Shown: positions 1 to 9,374, counted from the stretch's first letter. The stretch is DNA of 64,000 nt from Puniceicoccaceae bacterium (GCA_002729725.1 PBYS01000117.1:85988-149987); one strand, 5' to 3'. Notes: generated by a model not told the origin, from the sequence alone. Made by a program: numbers and translations.

Positions 1-531
1 ATGGATGCCGGTGATGTCGCCGACCGTGAATCTGTGCGAATTGAAAGCACCGACACCAGTCCCATCGTGCGTGCCAAGGTGGGGGAGGCCGTGGTGCCGC
101 TGCTACAGCGCGACCTGGCTGCGGCGCTGAGCGGGCAGCTCGATTTTGTGCCCCAAGATGTGAGCCAAGCTACTTTCTGTCGCAAAATATCGAAAGAAGA
201 TGGCGCGCTCGATTTTAATCAATCCGCAGCCGCTCTGGATGCGCGCTTGCGTGCCTTCACACCCTGGCCAGGAGGCTACTTCGATCATCGGGAGACACGG
301 GTGAAAGTGGGGCGCTGCACGGTATCCGCTAGTAGCAGTCGTGCGCAGCCGGGCACAGTGGTGGCAGTCGGTGACTGCGTCGAGGTGGCCACAGCTGAGG
401 GGGTGGTTTCGCTGCATGAATTGCAACGTCCGGGGGGGCGCATGTTGCCCGCGCCGGATTTTCTGCGCGGCTATCCTATCGAAGAGGGCGAGGTCTTAGC
501 TAGCGTGGCCAGTGCGCCATTACTCGTTTGA
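1..531 (+). CDS. fmt: Methionyl-tRNA formyltransferase, C-terminal part (5' end outside window)
   Basis: Transfers a formyl group from 10-formyl-THF to Met-tRNA(fMet) for translation initiation. The visible 176 residues begin inside the end of the catalytic domain: MDAGD at the left edge matches the family's MDAG(L/M)DTGP segment, so the ATG at base 1 is internal and the true start lies upstream. The linker ATFCRKISKEDG and the motif RAFTPWPGG are typical of the Fmt C-terminal OB-fold domain that binds tRNA. The stop TGA ends at 531. The next gene is convergent. Confidence 0.88.
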   Translation: MDAGDVADRESVRIESTDTSPIVRAKVGEAVVPLLQRDLAAALSGQLDFVPQDVSQATFCRKISKEDGALDFNQSAAALDARLRAFTPWPGGYFDHRETRVKVGRCTVSASSSRAQPGTVVAVGDCVEVATAEGVVSLHELQRPGGRMLPAPDFLRGYPIEEGEVLASVASAPLLV

Positions 532-570
532 GTGTTATTCAAGACGCAGCTTCAGTGCTGACTGCGTGGC

Positions 571-1452
571 TTATTCGATCGTAATTTTGGCAGTGCCGGA
601 AGTGCTGGGCTGGAAGCGTTCGCCGCCAGATTCGATTAGAATATTCTCACCGGCAGTGAAGAGAATGTCGACTGCGCCATCTTTTTCTACGGTTGCGCTT
701 TCGCCAGCGCTCATCGTCTTGCGATAGAGCTCCTGACTGTCGGATTGTTGTCGGACCAATACGTAAACGTTGCCGCTCGCAATGAGAGTGATGCTATTCG
801 AACTGGATGCGGGGGAGGATGGATCTGCAACTTGAGCGACTTCCGCAGATTCGCGCAGCTCGGGATCTCCGTTCTCTAGATCGTCGGAACCACCGCTGCC
901 AAGTATCGCCCAAATTAGGCCGAAGACTACGAACACAAGTGCCAGTGTGCCAACGAAGATCAGGCCGATCTTCATATAAAAAGTCTTATCCGTCTCTTCG
1001 CCTTCGTCATCGTTATGCCCGTCGCGGTCGTGACCGTTTTCCTCGGGGCGTGTGCTCGGTTTAGCGGCTATGCGCCCGTAGCGTGGGGGCTCCTCAGCTT
1101 GCTTTGGGGGAGCTCCGTCTGCGGATTCATGCTCTCCAGCTGCATCTTCGGTTCCCGCTTTTTTGGCTTCCATTTGGCCGAACCACTCCGCACCTCCTTT
1201 TTTGGCCATGCGGGGATGGCTCATGTGCTGCGTATTGTAATCGGACATGATTTTATCCACGTCCAGGCGCAAGTAGCGGGCATAGTTCTTGAGGAAGCCG
1301 CGCTTGTAGATCTCGGGGAGATCAAAATCCATTTGATTGGTTTCGATGTAACCGAGGAAGTCGCTGCGGATCTTAGTCGCTTCCGCGGCTTCGCGCAGGG
1401 AGATGCCCTTGCGTTTACGTGCTTCTTCTAGTCGTTCCCCAATACTTTGCAT
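571..1452 (-). CDS. RodZ-like helix-turn-helix membrane protein
   Basis: A 293-residue protein with an N-terminal Xre/HTH_25-type helix-turn-helix (about residues 5-70, GERLEEARKRKGISLREAAE), an acidic linker, one transmembrane segment (about 155-182) and a C-terminal beta-rich domain resembling DUF4115. This is the RodZ architecture: a cytoplasmic HTH contacts MreB and a periplasmic domain supports cell elongation. It lies 27 bp downstream of prmA on the same strand and is probably cotranscribed. Identity as the true RodZ orthologue is inferred from architecture only; some bacteria carry several such proteins. Confidence 0.75.
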   Translation of the reverse strand: MQSIGERLEEARKRKGISLREAAEATKIRSDFLGYIETNQMDFDLPEIYKRGFLKNYARYLRLDVDKIMSDYNTQHMSHPRMAKKGGAEWFGQMEAKKAGTEDAAGEHESADGAPPKQAEEPPRYGRIAAKPSTRPEENGHDRDGHNDDEGEETDKTFYMKIGLIFVGTLALVFVVFGLIWAILGSGGSDDLENGDPELRESAEVAQVADPSSPASSSNSITLIASGNVYVLVRQQSDSQELYRKTMSAGESATVEKDGAVDILFTAGENILIESGGERFQPSTSGTAKITIE

Positions 1453-1479
1453 TACCGCGCATTATGTGTGGGTCTTCTT

Positions 1480-2394
1480 TTATTCCGCAAGCATGGAATG
1501 TAAAGAGAAGAGTAAGTCGCCCCATTCGCCGTCTTCTCGGCTGTCGACCGTGATTTTTACGTCTGGGCGTTGTGCGACAAACTGTTCTGCGAAGTGAGTG
1601 CGCACTTGCTCCAGCTCTTTGGTGAGAATCCCACTCAAGGCTAGCGTGCCGTTGGCTTTGACGCCGTTGACCAGTGGGGCGCAATGGGGGATGAGCACGT
1701 CGGTTTGAATGTTGGCCAGCACTAGGTCTGCCTGGCGGCCAGCGGCGAAGCCTTGCTCCAGATCCGCGACGGCGAATTCAGGTTTTGTCAGGTGTGCATT
1801 TTCTTCTGAATTGCTGTGACAGACAGTGATCGCTTCCGGATCGAAGTCGAAGGCGTATATATTTTTGCATCCAAGTGCGGATGCGGAGAGTGCCAATACG
1901 CCCGAGCCGCAGCCAGCGTCGATCACCTCGTGCTTTTCGGGTGCTTCGGGATGCGCTTCCAAATAGTCGAGTAAACGGCGGGCACACAGACGTGTGGTTT
2001 CGTGTGCGCCCGTGCCAAAGGCCATGCCAGCATCGAGGTAGACCACCGCACTCCCTTCAGGCGCTTGAATATTGTCACGCTCCCAAAGAGGAATCCAGTG
2101 CAGTTGGCGCTCGCTCCATGGTTTGACGAATTCCTTGTAGGCATTTTGCCAGTCCGCATCGATGATCTCGGTCAGTTCGAAGTCTTCGGGCAGATTTTTG
2201 AAGTCCTCACGTAGCTTGACCAGTTCGCTCTCGGCGGTGGCTTGGTCGGGGAAGATGCCGAATAGCTCATAGGGATCCGTAATTTCTTTTTGCATGATGC
2301 CCCAATAGGGCGACTCGATTTCGCAGAAATAATCTTCGAGAGGGTCGGCCATTTCATCAGGAATGCCGGTGCGGAGTTCAACTTGTTTGCTCAT
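1480..2394 (-). CDS. prmA: Ribosomal protein L11 methyltransferase
   Basis: SAM-dependent methyltransferase that trimethylates ribosomal protein L11. The 304-residue sequence contains the family signature [12 protein letters not shown] (about residues 122-133), followed by the SAM-binding loop DAGCGSG (about 160) and the downstream segment NIQTD, which matches the catalytic NILA/NI-type motif. Length agrees with the family (about 290-320). The ATG at 2394 is the first in frame. First gene of a two-gene minus-strand unit with the RodZ-like gene. Confidence 0.9.
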   Translation of the reverse strand: MSKQVELRTGIPDEMADPLEDYFCEIESPYWGIMQKEITDPYELFGIFPDQATAESELVKLREDFKNLPEDFELTEIIDADWQNAYKEFVKPWSERQLHWIPLWERDNIQAPEGSAVVYLDAGMAFGTGAHETTRLCARRLLDYLEAHPEAPEKHEVIDAGCGSGVLALSASALGCKNIYAFDFDPEAITVCHSNSEENAHLTKPEFAVADLEQGFAAGRQADLVLANIQTDVLIPHCAPLVNGVKANGTLALSGILTKELEQVRTHFAEQFVAQRPDVKITVDSREDGEWGDLLFSLHSMLAE

Positions 2395-2464
2395 TGGCTG
2401 CGGTTTTTACTTTCTTTAAAGCGCAGTGCAAGCGGCAATGTGAATGCACTCAAAGGGGGCCAAA

Positions 2465-2500
2465 CAAAAATGGAGGTCGGAGCATCGCGCCGACCTCCAT
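2465..2500 (-). terminator. Rho-independent terminator of the PEP-CTERM gene
   Basis: Perfect 11-bp stem (ATGGAGGTCGG at 2470-2480 and its complement at 2490-2500) with a 9-nt loop. On the minus strand it is followed by TTTTTGTTTG. It lies about 75 bp past the stop of the PEP-CTERM gene, in the correct orientation to end that transcript. Confidence 0.8.
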
Positions 2501-2573
2501 CGGAGTCGAATGTGTAAGCTGGCTCTAGTTTCTTTCGGATCGGACGGGAACTAGGGGCTCAAAACTTTTTCGG

Positions 2574-3134
2574 TTAACGAGGGCGTCGGCGGAGGCCCGC
2601 ACCGGTGAACGCGACTGCGCTCAGTATCAATGCAAAGCTTGCTGGTTCCGGTACATTAAATGTAATATAGTCGAAGTTGGCACCGCCTGTGTTCGTTGCG
2701 TCATTGGCGAATGCCAGGTTGAAATATTCGCCTGCGTCGCCTGATAGTTCTAGAGTTACTTCAGTCCAAGTGGTCCAGCTGCCGGTTTTGGAGAATACAA
2801 TGCTAGTGCCGGAAAACTGAAGCGAAGAGGAATCGTCGATATAGACGTAATACTCTCCGGCTGCAGAACTGTCGGCTGCATAGCGCAGTGTGATGCTGGT
2901 GAAGTCATTCGGGGCCTCGACAGTGAAGCCGGAATTCTCCCGGTTATTGAATGCCAAGAACCCCGTTCCAGTATAGCCTGTGTGTGTGGCGTCAACTATT
3001 GTCTCACCGTATTGGTTTGAGTTGGCTACAACTCCTAGATCGATTGTTATCGGTGTGATGGCTGCATTGAGTGAAGCGACGCCTAGGCTGAGTAGACTGC
3101 TAATTGTAATTAGTTTTATATTTGCTTTATTCAT
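2574..3134 (-). CDS. Secreted PEP-CTERM sorting-domain protein
   Basis: A 186-residue protein with an N-terminal signal peptide (about 1-24, hydrophobic core ISSLLSLGVASLNA). It ends in VPEPASFALILSAVAFTG followed by LRRRPR. The VPEP motif, a hydrophobic segment and a basic end form the PEP-CTERM signal recognised by exosortase. The central part is Ser/Thr/Gly-rich with predicted beta strands and may be a carbohydrate-binding-like sandwich, but no family is recognised. It stands alone with its own terminator. No exosortase gene is in the window. Confidence 0.85.
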   Translation of the reverse strand: MNKANIKLITISSLLSLGVASLNAAITPITIDLGVVANSNQYGETIVDATHTGYTGTGFLAFNNRENSGFTVEAPNDFTSITLRYAADSSAAGEYYVYIDDSSSLQFSGTSIVFSKTGSWTTWTEVTLELSGDAGEYFNLAFANDATNTGGANFDYITFNVPEPASFALILSAVAFTGAGLRRRPR

Positions 3135-3429
3135 GATTAATAAAGCTTAGCTAGCTTATCTCAGATTGTGTTATCGCAATACTTTAATGGTCAAAAATGT
3201 GTAAATCATTGCCGGGGTGTGTTGATTTGTTTTGTAACTTATTGTTTTTTATGCCCTACGTTTTACACGCATCCCATATTCATCATTGGACGTTGAACGT
3301 TCCTCCGAATAGAGCCCTGAGGTGGGCGCCTGTGACATGAATTCATTGGCTGATTGACCACTGATGTTTACTCATCCGACAACGCTCGCTGTAACAGATG
3401 CCGCGCATGGCGGTCGGGCGTCCTGAAGC
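3135..3429. other. Intergenic region upstream of the PEP-CTERM gene
   Basis: About 295 bp between the start of the PEP-CTERM gene and the end of purN. It is A+T-rich near the PEP-CTERM start, as expected for a promoter. I see no ORF, RNA gene or clear repeat in it. Confidence 0.5.
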
Positions 3430-4029
3430 TTAGCTTGTTGGGACGGATATTTTTCCCTTGCTCAGTCGCGTGACGACATCGGGGAGGAGGGCGTGTTCAG
3501 CGATGTGAACTTTTTTGGTGAGCATGTCGAGTGTATCGGATTCCTCGATGCGCACTTCCTTTTGGTCGATGATGGGGCCCGCATCGAGCGCGGGCGTGAC
3601 CCAGTGCACGGTGCAGCCAGTTATTTTGACGCCGTGTTCGTAGGCTTGTTGGATCGCGCTCATGCCCGGGAAGCTGGGCAGTAAGCTGGGATGTAGGTTG
3701 ATCACGCGGCCTTCAAAGGCTTCGATGAAGGGTCGCGTGATGATGCGCATGAAGCCAGCGAGTACAATGAGCTTGGGTGAGAAGCTCTGGATGCGCTCTA
3801 TGTAAGCTTGCTCCGCAGCCTCACTGAGGCGAGCACCCTTGCGGCCCGGATCGAGGTAAATCGCAGGCACTTTATATTTCTGCCCGAGAGCGAGAATGCC
3901 GGCATCTTCATGATCACTGATCACCGCGGCAATCTTGGCTGCGCCCAGTTTCTTTTTGGACTCGGCTTTCAGCAGTGCCTCTGCATTGGTACCGCGGCCG
4001 GAGCCGAGAATGACGATTGGGTAGGACAT
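3430..4029 (-). CDS. purN: Phosphoribosylglycinamide formyltransferase (GART)
   Basis: Third step of purine biosynthesis: formylates GAR using 10-formyl-THF. The 199-residue length matches PurN. Visible motifs are GSGRGTNAE near the N terminus (phosphate loop), [12 protein letters not shown] (catalytic Asn and His) and [17 protein letters not shown] with the catalytic Asp. It is downstream of dnaJ on the same strand, separated by a 101-bp gap that holds an inverted repeat. Confidence 0.92.
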   Translation of the reverse strand: MSYPIVILGSGRGTNAEALLKAESKKKLGAAKIAAVISDHEDAGILALGQKYKVPAIYLDPGRKGARLSEAAEQAYIERIQSFSPKLIVLAGFMRIITRPFIEAFEGRVINLHPSLLPSFPGMSAIQQAYEHGVKITGCTVHWVTPALDAGPIIDQKEVRIEESDTLDMLTKKVHIAEHALLPDVVTRLSKGKISVPTS

Positions 4030-4052
4030 TAATTTTTGGTTTTCCAGTTATC

Positions 4053-4119
4053 AGTTCACCAGTGGTCGGTTTAGAGTCAGTTCTGAACTGGAAACTGGTC
4101 AACCGAACACTGGTGAACT
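4053..4119. repeat. 12-bp perfect inverted repeat between dnaJ and purN
   Basis: AGTTCACCAGTG (4053-4064) is exactly complementary to 4108-4119. The stem can be extended inward by a partial GTCGGTT/AACCGA pairing, and the 40-odd base interior contains further CTGAACTGGAAACTGG-type half-repeats. On either strand it would form a long hairpin. It may be a transcriptional punctuation element between dnaJ and purN or a dispersed intergenic repeat. Confidence 0.55.
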
Positions 4120-4130
4120 ATTTTCCCACT

Positions 4131-5291
4131 TTAGCGGAAGAATTTCTTAGCTTTTTCGACGAAGGATTCGCTTACGGGATTGGCGGGATCGCCGCAGGCC
4201 TCTGCGTATTCTTCGAGTTTTGCGGTTTGTTCGCTGGTCAGTTTGGTGGGCACTTCCACTTGCACGCGGATGAGTAGGTCGCCCTTGCGACCGCCGCGTA
4301 GTGCGGGGATGCCTTGTTCGCGTAGGCGGAAGGTGGTGCCAGTTTGGGTGCCAGCGGGGATCTTAAGCGAGCCTTTGCCGAATAGGGTGGGCACGCTGAT
4401 GGAGCCTCCCAGTGCGGCGAGGGTGAACTTGATCGGCACTTCGCAGAAGAGGTCATTATCGTGGCGTTCGAAGAGTTCGTGCTCTTTGACGTGGATGATG
4501 ATGTAGAGGTCACCTGCTTGGCCGCCCATGTGGCCGGCTTCGCCCTTGCCGGCGGAGCGTAGCTTGGAGCCAGTGTGGACGCCTGCGGGGATGCGCACTT
4601 TAACGGTGCTGCTGTCCATGACGCGGCCTTCGCCACGGCAACTGGTGCAGGGCTTCTCGATCGTTTGCCCCGCGCCTTGGCAGGTCGGGCAGACTTGACG
4701 GTAGCTGATGAAGCCACGGTTGGAGGTGACTTGACCCGCGCCGCCACAAGTGGGGCAGGTGACTTTCTTGGAGCCAGGTTCCGCGCCCGAGCCGCTGCAT
4801 TTTTTACAAGCAACTGGGCGACGGTATTTAATTTCTTTTTCGGTGCCTTTAGCAGCTTCTTCTAGCGAGATCTCTAGGTCGTAGCGTAGGTCGGAGCCGT
4901 GTTGGGCACCGCCGTGGGATTGGCCGCCGCCGCCACCGCCGAAGAATTCTTCGAAGATGCCGCCACCACCACCTCCGCCGCCACCACCGAAGGCTTCGCG
5001 GAAGATGTCGAAAGGATCGTGACCGCCCATGCCGCCACGTCCGCCGCCAGGGTTGCCCATGCCGTTTTGCTTGAAGGCCGCGTGACCGTAGCGATCGTAG
5101 GCAGCGCGCTTGTCGGCGTCTTTGAGTACGTCGTAGGCTTCCGAGATCTCTTTGAATTTAGCCTCTGCAGCGGCATCGTCCGGGTTTTTGTCCGGGTGAT
5201 ATTTGACCGCTTGCTTGCGGTAGGCTTTCTTTAGATCGGAGTCGGAGACGTCGCGTGAGACGCCGAGAAGTTCGTAATAGTCGTTCGCCAT
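4131..5291 (-). CDS. dnaJ: Chaperone DnaJ
   Basis: Type I Hsp40 co-chaperone that stimulates DnaK. The 386 residues show the full domain order: J domain with YHPDKNP (HPD motif near residue 33), a long Gly-rich stretch (about 77-125), four CxxCxGxG zinc repeats ([32 protein letters not shown], about 160-230) and the C-terminal substrate-binding domains. It starts 15 bp after grpE and is probably in the same transcript. dnaK is not in the window. Confidence 0.96.
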   Translation of the reverse strand: MANDYYELLGVSRDVSDSDLKKAYRKQAVKYHPDKNPDDAAAEAKFKEISEAYDVLKDADKRAAYDRYGHAAFKQNGMGNPGGGRGGMGGHDPFDIFREAFGGGGGGGGGGIFEEFFGGGGGGQSHGGAQHGSDLRYDLEISLEEAAKGTEKEIKYRRPVACKKCSGSGAEPGSKKVTCPTCGGAGQVTSNRGFISYRQVCPTCQGAGQTIEKPCTSCRGEGRVMDSSTVKVRIPAGVHTGSKLRSAGKGEAGHMGGQAGDLYIIIHVKEHELFERHDNDLFCEVPIKFTLAALGGSISVPTLFGKGSLKIPAGTQTGTTFRLREQGIPALRGGRKGDLLIRVQVEVPTKLTSEQTAKLEEYAEACGDPANPVSESFVEKAKKFFR

Positions 5292-5306
5292 AGTAGATTA
5301 GATAGT

Positions 5307-5891
5307 TTAGCTCTCTTCTTTTGTTGGACCGCTGGATACGATAACATTGGCTGCGCGGATTAGACGATCGTTGAGGCGATAACCTGCGCGCACTGTTTGA
5401 ATGACGTGATCCTCGGCCACTTCCTCGGATGACTGTTGGGCGACGCATTCGTGGAAATTAGGATCGAAGGTTTCGCCATCAGGGATCAATTCTTCCAAGC
5501 CTTGTTCGGAGAGTGATTTCTTGAGTTGGTCGTCCACCATTTTGAAGCCGAATGTGACGTCTTTGGCTTCTGGGTGATTTTCGGCTGCTTGCAGGCCGAG
5601 CTTCATGTTGTCGAGCACTGGGAGCAGTGATTCCACCACATTGGCCGCGGCATTGCGGATAATGTCCTGCTTTTCGCGAGCGATGCGCTTGCGGTAGTTC
5701 TCCATGTCAGCGACCGAGCGTAGGTAGCGAGTTTTCATGTCAGCTGCTTCTGCTTGTGCCTTTTCGAGTTCAGTGAGCACGGGCTCTGCGCTCTCGGCTG
5801 CCTCAGCTTCTGGCTCTTCGACTGTGCATTCTGCTGCTTCGACGGTGGGCTCTTCGATTTCTTCTGAGTTGTCTTCGTTCTGTTTTGTCAT
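5307..5891 (-). CDS. grpE: Nucleotide exchange factor GrpE
   Basis: Exchanges ADP on DnaK. From the ATG at 5891 the protein is about 194 residues: a Glu-rich N-terminal tail, a long coiled coil ([15 protein letters not shown]) and the conserved C-terminal beta domain ([26 protein letters not shown]). A longer in-frame extension to 5996 exists, but the extra residues are unlike GrpE, so the inner start is preferred. No CIRCE operator was found upstream. Confidence 0.94.
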   Translation of the reverse strand: MTKQNEDNSEEIEEPTVEAAECTVEEPEAEAAESAEPVLTELEKAQAEAADMKTRYLRSVADMENYRKRIAREKQDIIRNAAANVVESLLPVLDNMKLGLQAAENHPEAKDVTFGFKMVDDQLKKSLSEQGLEELIPDGETFDPNFHECVAQQSSEEVAEDHVIQTVRAGYRLNDRLIRAANVIVSSGPTKEES

Positions 5892-5988
5892 GGTTTTATA
5901 AAATGTAGGTCTTTGCCGACAGCAATTTAGATGGTCGGTTTCAAAGTGAGCGCGGCAGTGTGCGGATAAATTTACAGAATTCAAGGTC

Positions 5989-6024
5989 GCAGTCACAGTA
6001 TTGAAACCTGAGTTTAGTGACTGC
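5989..6024. promoter_or_regulatory. 8-bp inverted repeat between divergent grpE and ferredoxin genes
   Basis: GCAGTCAC at 5989-5996 is complementary to GTGACTGC at 6017-6024 with a 20-nt spacer, inside the divergent intergenic region. It could be an operator serving either promoter. This rests on symmetry alone. Confidence 0.25.
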
Positions 6025-6066
6025 TTACCGCTTGACTCGCCATCGAAAAAGAGAATTTTTTCTGGA

Positions 6067-6306
6067 ATGGCAGAACTAGATGAAAAATGGCCGGAAAATG
6101 TAAAGGGTAAGTTCTACGTCGATGAGCAATGCATCGACTGTGACCTTTGCCGCGAAACAGCTCCGGGAAACTTTACCCGCGACGAAGACGGAGGTTACTC
6201 CTTTGTCTATAAGCAACCGACTTCGCAGGAGGAGATCGATCTATGTGTGGAGGCCTTAGAGGGTTGTCCAGTGGAAGCGATCGGCGACGATGGCGAAGAA
6301 GGCTAG
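6067..6306 (+). CDS. Small 4Fe-4S ferredoxin
   Basis: From the ATG at 6067 ([10 protein letters not shown]) the product is 79 residues and acidic. It has CIDCDLC followed by a distal CPVEAI, which together give the four cysteines of one 4Fe-4S cluster, as in monocluster ferredoxins. A longer in-frame reading to 6001 adds unrelated residues. It likely acts as a cytoplasmic electron carrier; the partner is unknown. It is divergent from grpE and followed directly by a strong terminator, so it is probably monocistronic. Confidence 0.85.
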   Translation: MAELDEKWPENVKGKFYVDEQCIDCDLCRETAPGNFTRDEDGGYSFVYKQPTSQEEIDLCVEALEGCPVEAIGDDGEEG

Positions 6307-6332
6307 TTGAACTCGTTGAGGTGAATCTTCAA

Positions 6333-6359
6333 AAGCCCGCCTTCTTTGGCGGGTTTTTT
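6333..6359 (+). terminator. Rho-independent terminator after the ferredoxin gene
   Basis: GCCCGCC-TTCTTT-GGCGGGT hairpin followed by a run of T. It lies 26 bp past the ferredoxin stop. It also argues against starting trmB at 6346, because that start would fall inside the stem. Confidence 0.9.
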
Positions 6360-6369
6360 ATGCTTAATT

Positions 6370-6969
6370 ATGACTGAAATATCTGAAGCCCACGCCCGCG
6401 AACTCGCGAAGCAAGCCGCCCGTAAGGCAGAACTCGTGGAGACCTGTCGCAAGGATCTCGCGGGTTGCGATCGTATTTTGTTCGAGGCTGGTTGTGGTCA
6501 CGGGCACTGGTTGTCGGATTATGCCGAGGCCAATCCGGATGTGATATGTGTCGGGATTGATCTGATTACGTGGCGTATTCGCAAGGGTAACGACAAAAAG
6601 GCCAAGCGCGGGATTCAGAATCTGCACTTTTATAAGGCAGAGTTGAGTGAGTTTCTGGAGTCTTTGCCGGATTCAATCCGTTTCGAGCGCACTGTTCTGC
6701 TCTTTCCAGATCCGTGGCCTAAGGCGAAACACCATCGTCGTCGCATGGTGCAGCCTGCTTTTTTGGATGAAGTCGCGCGTCGCACGGATGTGGGCGGGGA
6801 GTTCTGTTTCCGCTCAGACGATCGCCCTTATTTTGATTGGGCGGTCGAACACTTGGAGGCGCATTCTGATTGGTCTATTGATGCATCGGCTGCGTGGCCT
6901 TATGAGAGTGAGACTTACTTCCAGAGCTTGATGGACGAATACTTCTCCGTCGTGGCGAAGCGGGTTTAA
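6370..6969 (+). CDS. trmB: tRNA (guanine-N7-)-methyltransferase
   Basis: Makes m7G46 in tRNA. The ATG at 6370 (MTEISEAHA) is chosen because the earlier in-frame start lies in the preceding terminator. The 199-residue product contains the SAM-binding loop [18 protein letters not shown] and the family motif [16 protein letters not shown] with the catalytic Asp. The C-terminal segment [11 protein letters not shown] corresponds to the TrmB T.YE-type ending. It lies about 60 bp after the ferredoxin gene but is separated from it by a terminator. Confidence 0.93.
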   Translation: MTEISEAHARELAKQAARKAELVETCRKDLAGCDRILFEAGCGHGHWLSDYAEANPDVICVGIDLITWRIRKGNDKKAKRGIQNLHFYKAELSEFLESLPDSIRFERTVLLFPDPWPKAKHHRRRMVQPAFLDEVARRTDVGGEFCFRSDDRPYFDWAVEHLEAHSDWSIDASAAWPYESETYFQSLMDEYFSVVAKRV

Positions 6970-7000
6970 GTTTTCTTCGCTTCTAGACGAGGCTTTGCTT

Positions 7001-7249
7001 CTAGACGAGGTCTAGGCAGGCGATGATGGCAAATTGCGTGAGCACTGCGATGGCTAGGAGTGCATAGACGAAAAACATAAAGTAGTCGTTGGCAAAACGG
7101 CGTTCGGGCAGTGATTTGCGCGGGCTTTGCTTTGCTTTCTTGGGTGCCTTGGGGGATTTTGGCTCAGGTTCGTTGCTGGCTAGTCCGGTGGTTCCGTTGC
7201 GATCGCGCAGGTGCGCGAGCCTATCTGTTAAATTGGTTAGCTCTGCCAT
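7001..7249 (-). CDS. Small single-span membrane protein, unknown
   Basis: An 82-residue product with a charged, Lys/Pro-rich N-terminal half (KSPKAPKKAKQSPRKS) and one C-terminal membrane helix (about 57-80). No family recognised. It is convergent with trmB and divergent from the ATP synthase operon. The composition is plausible for a real small membrane protein, but no homology argument is available. Confidence 0.5.
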   Translation of the reverse strand: MAELTNLTDRLAHLRDRNGTTGLASNEPEPKSPKAPKKAKQSPRKSLPERRFANDYFMFFVYALLAIAVLTQFAIIACLDLV

Positions 7250-7359
7250 GTATTTTAAACTCAGCGAAAAAAGCTACGCTGGCAAGTTTAGAACAATCGA
7301 TTCGAATTATGTCCTCGATTAGCTTCTCTAATCGTAGGCATTTAAAGTGAAATCAGGGG

Positions 7360-7422
7360 TTGACGCGTAGAGTAAGGGTCTTCATCACATTCGCTTTTCC
7401 GTGGACAAAGCCACGGTTTTTT
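7360..7422 (+). promoter_or_regulatory. 5' control region of the atp operon with terminator-like hairpin
   Basis: A TTGACG -35-like hexamer lies at 7360-7365, with no convincing -10. Downstream is a perfect hairpin, CCGTGG-ACAAAG-CCACGG (7399-7416), followed by TTTTTT. The hairpin has the form of an intrinsic terminator. No plus-strand gene lies immediately upstream that needs one, so an attenuator in the atp leader is possible. The promoter part is weak; the hairpin is directly visible. Confidence 0.4.
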
Positions 7423-7442
7423 ATTTCTATACCCAGTTCTAC

Positions 7443-8282
7443 GTGAACAAGCTTCTACCAACAGTCTTTCTTCTCTCTGGAACCGCATCCGCTCTGAATG
7501 CAGCGGATGGTGTGAGCCCATCTCCGTATAAATTGACGGAGTTGTTTGGTCTTCCATTGACGAACACAATCGTAACTACGTGGGTGATTTCTATTTTGCT
7601 CATCTTGGTGATTCGTTGGAGTGTAGGCACTCCAAAATTGATCCCTGGGAAAGGTCAGGCTGTGATCGAAAGTTTGATCGATGGTCTTAAAGGCCTGTTG
7701 GAGCCGATCGTTGGAAAGAAAGCGTTCCCAATGACATTCCCGCTCTTGATCGGTTTATTTCTTTTTATTCTCATCCATAATTGGAGTGGCTTGATTCCAG
7801 GCGTTGGTGTTTTTGGTAACGTCGATGATCATGGGCACCTGACTTACTGGATGCGCCCTGCAAACTCCGACTTGAATGCTACACTTGGTATGGCACTTGT
7901 TGCGATGATTGCTTGGTTGGTCATCAGCTTGAAGGTTGCTGGTCCGAAATTCTTTATATGGGAGTTGTTTGGTAATAAGGCCGACAAGAAGGAGACGCCC
8001 ACTCCAGTTTATATCCTGCTGATTCCGATCTTCTTGATGGTGGGCTTGATTGAAGTGGTTTCGATCGCTTTTCGTCCGGTTTCACTTTCTTTCCGTCTTT
8101 ACGGTAACGTCTTCGGTGGCGAAAACTTGCTGACTAGCATGACCGGTATGGCGCCCTACATCGTGCCAATTCCGTTCTACTTTTACGAAGTGCTCGTCGG
8201 CGTAGTCCAAGCGCTGATTTTCACCCTGCTTGTTGCGATTTACATCGGCTTGATGACCAATCACGACGAAGAGGCTCACTAA
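7443..8282 (+). CDS. atpB: ATP synthase Fo subunit a
   Basis: Membrane subunit forming the proton half-channels. It has several hydrophobic helices and the conserved [15 protein letters not shown] with the essential Arg, plus the C-terminal [14 protein letters not shown] helix. The GTG at 7443 is preferred: it gives an N terminus [19 protein letters not shown] that looks like a signal or first membrane segment, and it avoids a hairpin with T-run at 7399-7422. A GTG at 7401 is the alternative and would add 14 residues. First gene of atpBEFHAGDC. No atpI is seen upstream. Confidence 0.9.
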   Translation: MNKLLPTVFLLSGTASALNAADGVSPSPYKLTELFGLPLTNTIVTTWVISILLILVIRWSVGTPKLIPGKGQAVIESLIDGLKGLLEPIVGKKAFPMTFPLLIGLFLFILIHNWSGLIPGVGVFGNVDDHGHLTYWMRPANSDLNATLGMALVAMIAWLVISLKVAGPKFFIWELFGNKADKKETPTPVYILLIPIFLMVGLIEVVSIAFRPVSLSFRLYGNVFGGENLLTSMTGMAPYIVPIPFYFYEVLVGVVQALIFTLLVAIYIGLMTNHDEEAH

Positions 8283-8400
8283 TTTCTCTTTATCCCTTAT
8301 TACAGGTTCCTTTTAAAACCCTTTCAGTGTTCGTGATCATGTAGCAAATCGTGAGCGAACTCAGAAAACCACTAAATACAAAACTCAACGAATAAACATT

Positions 8401-8607
8401 ATGTTCGATATCCTCGCAGAAATCACCGGTAAGATTCACGTAGCAGCAGCAGCTCTAGCAGTTCCTGTTGGCATTGGCCTCATTGGTCTCAAAGCTTGCG
8501 AATCTGTAGGCCGTAACCCAGAAGCTGCCACTAAGGTACTTGTTCAGTCGATTATCGCTATGGCTTTCGCTGAAGCGATCGTCTTCTTCGCCATCTTCCT
8601 TGGCTAA
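8401..8607 (+). CDS. atpE: ATP synthase Fo subunit c
   Basis: A 68-residue hairpin proteolipid forming the rotor ring. Helix 1 carries [11 protein letters not shown], the loop is ESVGRNPEA, and helix 2 carries the ion-binding Glu58 in AFAEAIVFF. The residues that ligate sodium in Na+-type rings (Gln in helix 1, and the Ser-Thr after the Glu) are not present, which suggests proton coupling. The usual GxGxGxG stretch of helix 1 is partly replaced by A-V-P-V. It is followed by a strong hairpin before atpF. Confidence 0.95.
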   Translation: MFDILAEITGKIHVAAAALAVPVGIGLIGLKACESVGRNPEAATKVLVQSIIAMAFAEAIVFFAIFLG

Positions 8608-8625
8608 TCTGGTTTCCCAGTCTTT

Positions 8626-8656
8626 GCCGGCGATTCGCCGAATGCGAATCGCCGGC
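8626..8656 (+). promoter_or_regulatory. 12-bp perfect hairpin in the atpE-atpF gap
   Basis: GCCGGCGATTCG (8626-8637) pairs exactly with 8645-8656 across a 7-nt loop. Downstream sequence is pyrimidine-rich (TCTTTCTGACTCTCTTTTT), though there is no immediate clean T-run. Such a structure could stabilise or partly terminate the atpBE transcript and so raise subunit c relative to the downstream subunits. Function is inferred. Confidence 0.6.
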
Positions 8657-8693
8657 TCTTTCTGACTCTCTTTTTATCAATACTTTCCCCTCT

Positions 8694-9374
8694 ATGAAGG
8701 CCATATTCATTACTTTGCTACTCGCACTTTCTCTACCGCTCGGTCTTGTTGCCGCTGATGAAGCGCACGCGGCTTCCTCCATCGAGGGTAAACTCCATGA
8801 GGTCGCCGATCAGATGCATGCGGACATCGCACATGCTGGTGAGAGTCTTCATGAAGAAGAGAACAAGCTAACTATGATCACCGAGAAGTTCGGTGTGTCG
8901 ATGCCGACTCTGATCGCGCAGATGGTTAACTTCATCCTCGTTGCATTTGTTCTCTACAAATTTGCAGTTAAGCCGATCGCTGCGACACTCGACGAGCGTC
9001 AGCAAAAGATCGCCGATGGTCTTCAGTATGCTGAAGAGATGAAAACACAATTGGCCGAAGCAGAGCGTGAGCGCGCTGAAAAGGTCAAGCAAGCTGCGAT
9101 CGACGCACAAGCCATTCTGACTGAAGCCCGTGAGCAGTCTAAGGAAATGATCGAGAGCAAAACTCAAGAGGCCGCTGCTCAGGCAGAAGCCATCATCCGC
9201 AAGGCCAGTGAGGCCACGCAACTGGAGCACCAAAAGATGCTCTCCGACGTTCGCCAAGAAGTGGCACGTCTGGTTGTGGCGACTTCTTCTAAGGTGCTTT
9301 CTCGCGATCTTTCTGATACTGAGAAACAAACCTTCTCCGACTCCGCTGCCAAAGAATTGGCGAGCGCTGGATAA
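8694..9374 (+). CDS. atpF: ATP synthase Fo subunit b with extra N-terminal segment
   Basis: Peripheral-stalk subunit. The 226 residues are longer than the usual 155-170. An N-terminal hydrophobic segment (about 3-21, [17 protein letters not shown]) looks like a signal peptide and is followed by a His/Glu-rich stretch of about 55 residues. Then come the normal membrane helix ([17 protein letters not shown], about 80-97) and the long charged coiled coil ([15 protein letters not shown] onward). The C-terminal part is typical subunit b. The extra segment may be cleaved or may form a second membrane anchor. Confidence 0.92.
   Translation: MKAIFITLLLALSLPLGLVAADEAHAASSIEGKLHEVADQMHADIAHAGESLHEEENKLTMITEKFGVSMPTLIAQMVNFILVAFVLYKFAVKPIAATLDERQQKIADGLQYAEEMKTQLAEAERERAEKVKQAAIDAQAILTEAREQSKEMIESKTQEAAAQAEAIIRKASEATQLEHQKMLSDVRQEVARLVVATSSKVLSRDLSDTEKQTFSDSAAKELASAG

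Noticed and set aside
5892..5996. 35-residue N-terminal extension of GrpE
   Set aside because: Extra residues are unlike GrpE, and the normal start [11 protein letters not shown] follows at 5891.
5892..6066. CIRCE heat-shock operator upstream of grpE
   Set aside because: Looked for TTAGCACTC-N9-GAGTGCTAA and found no acceptable match; only an unrelated 8-bp inverted repeat is present.
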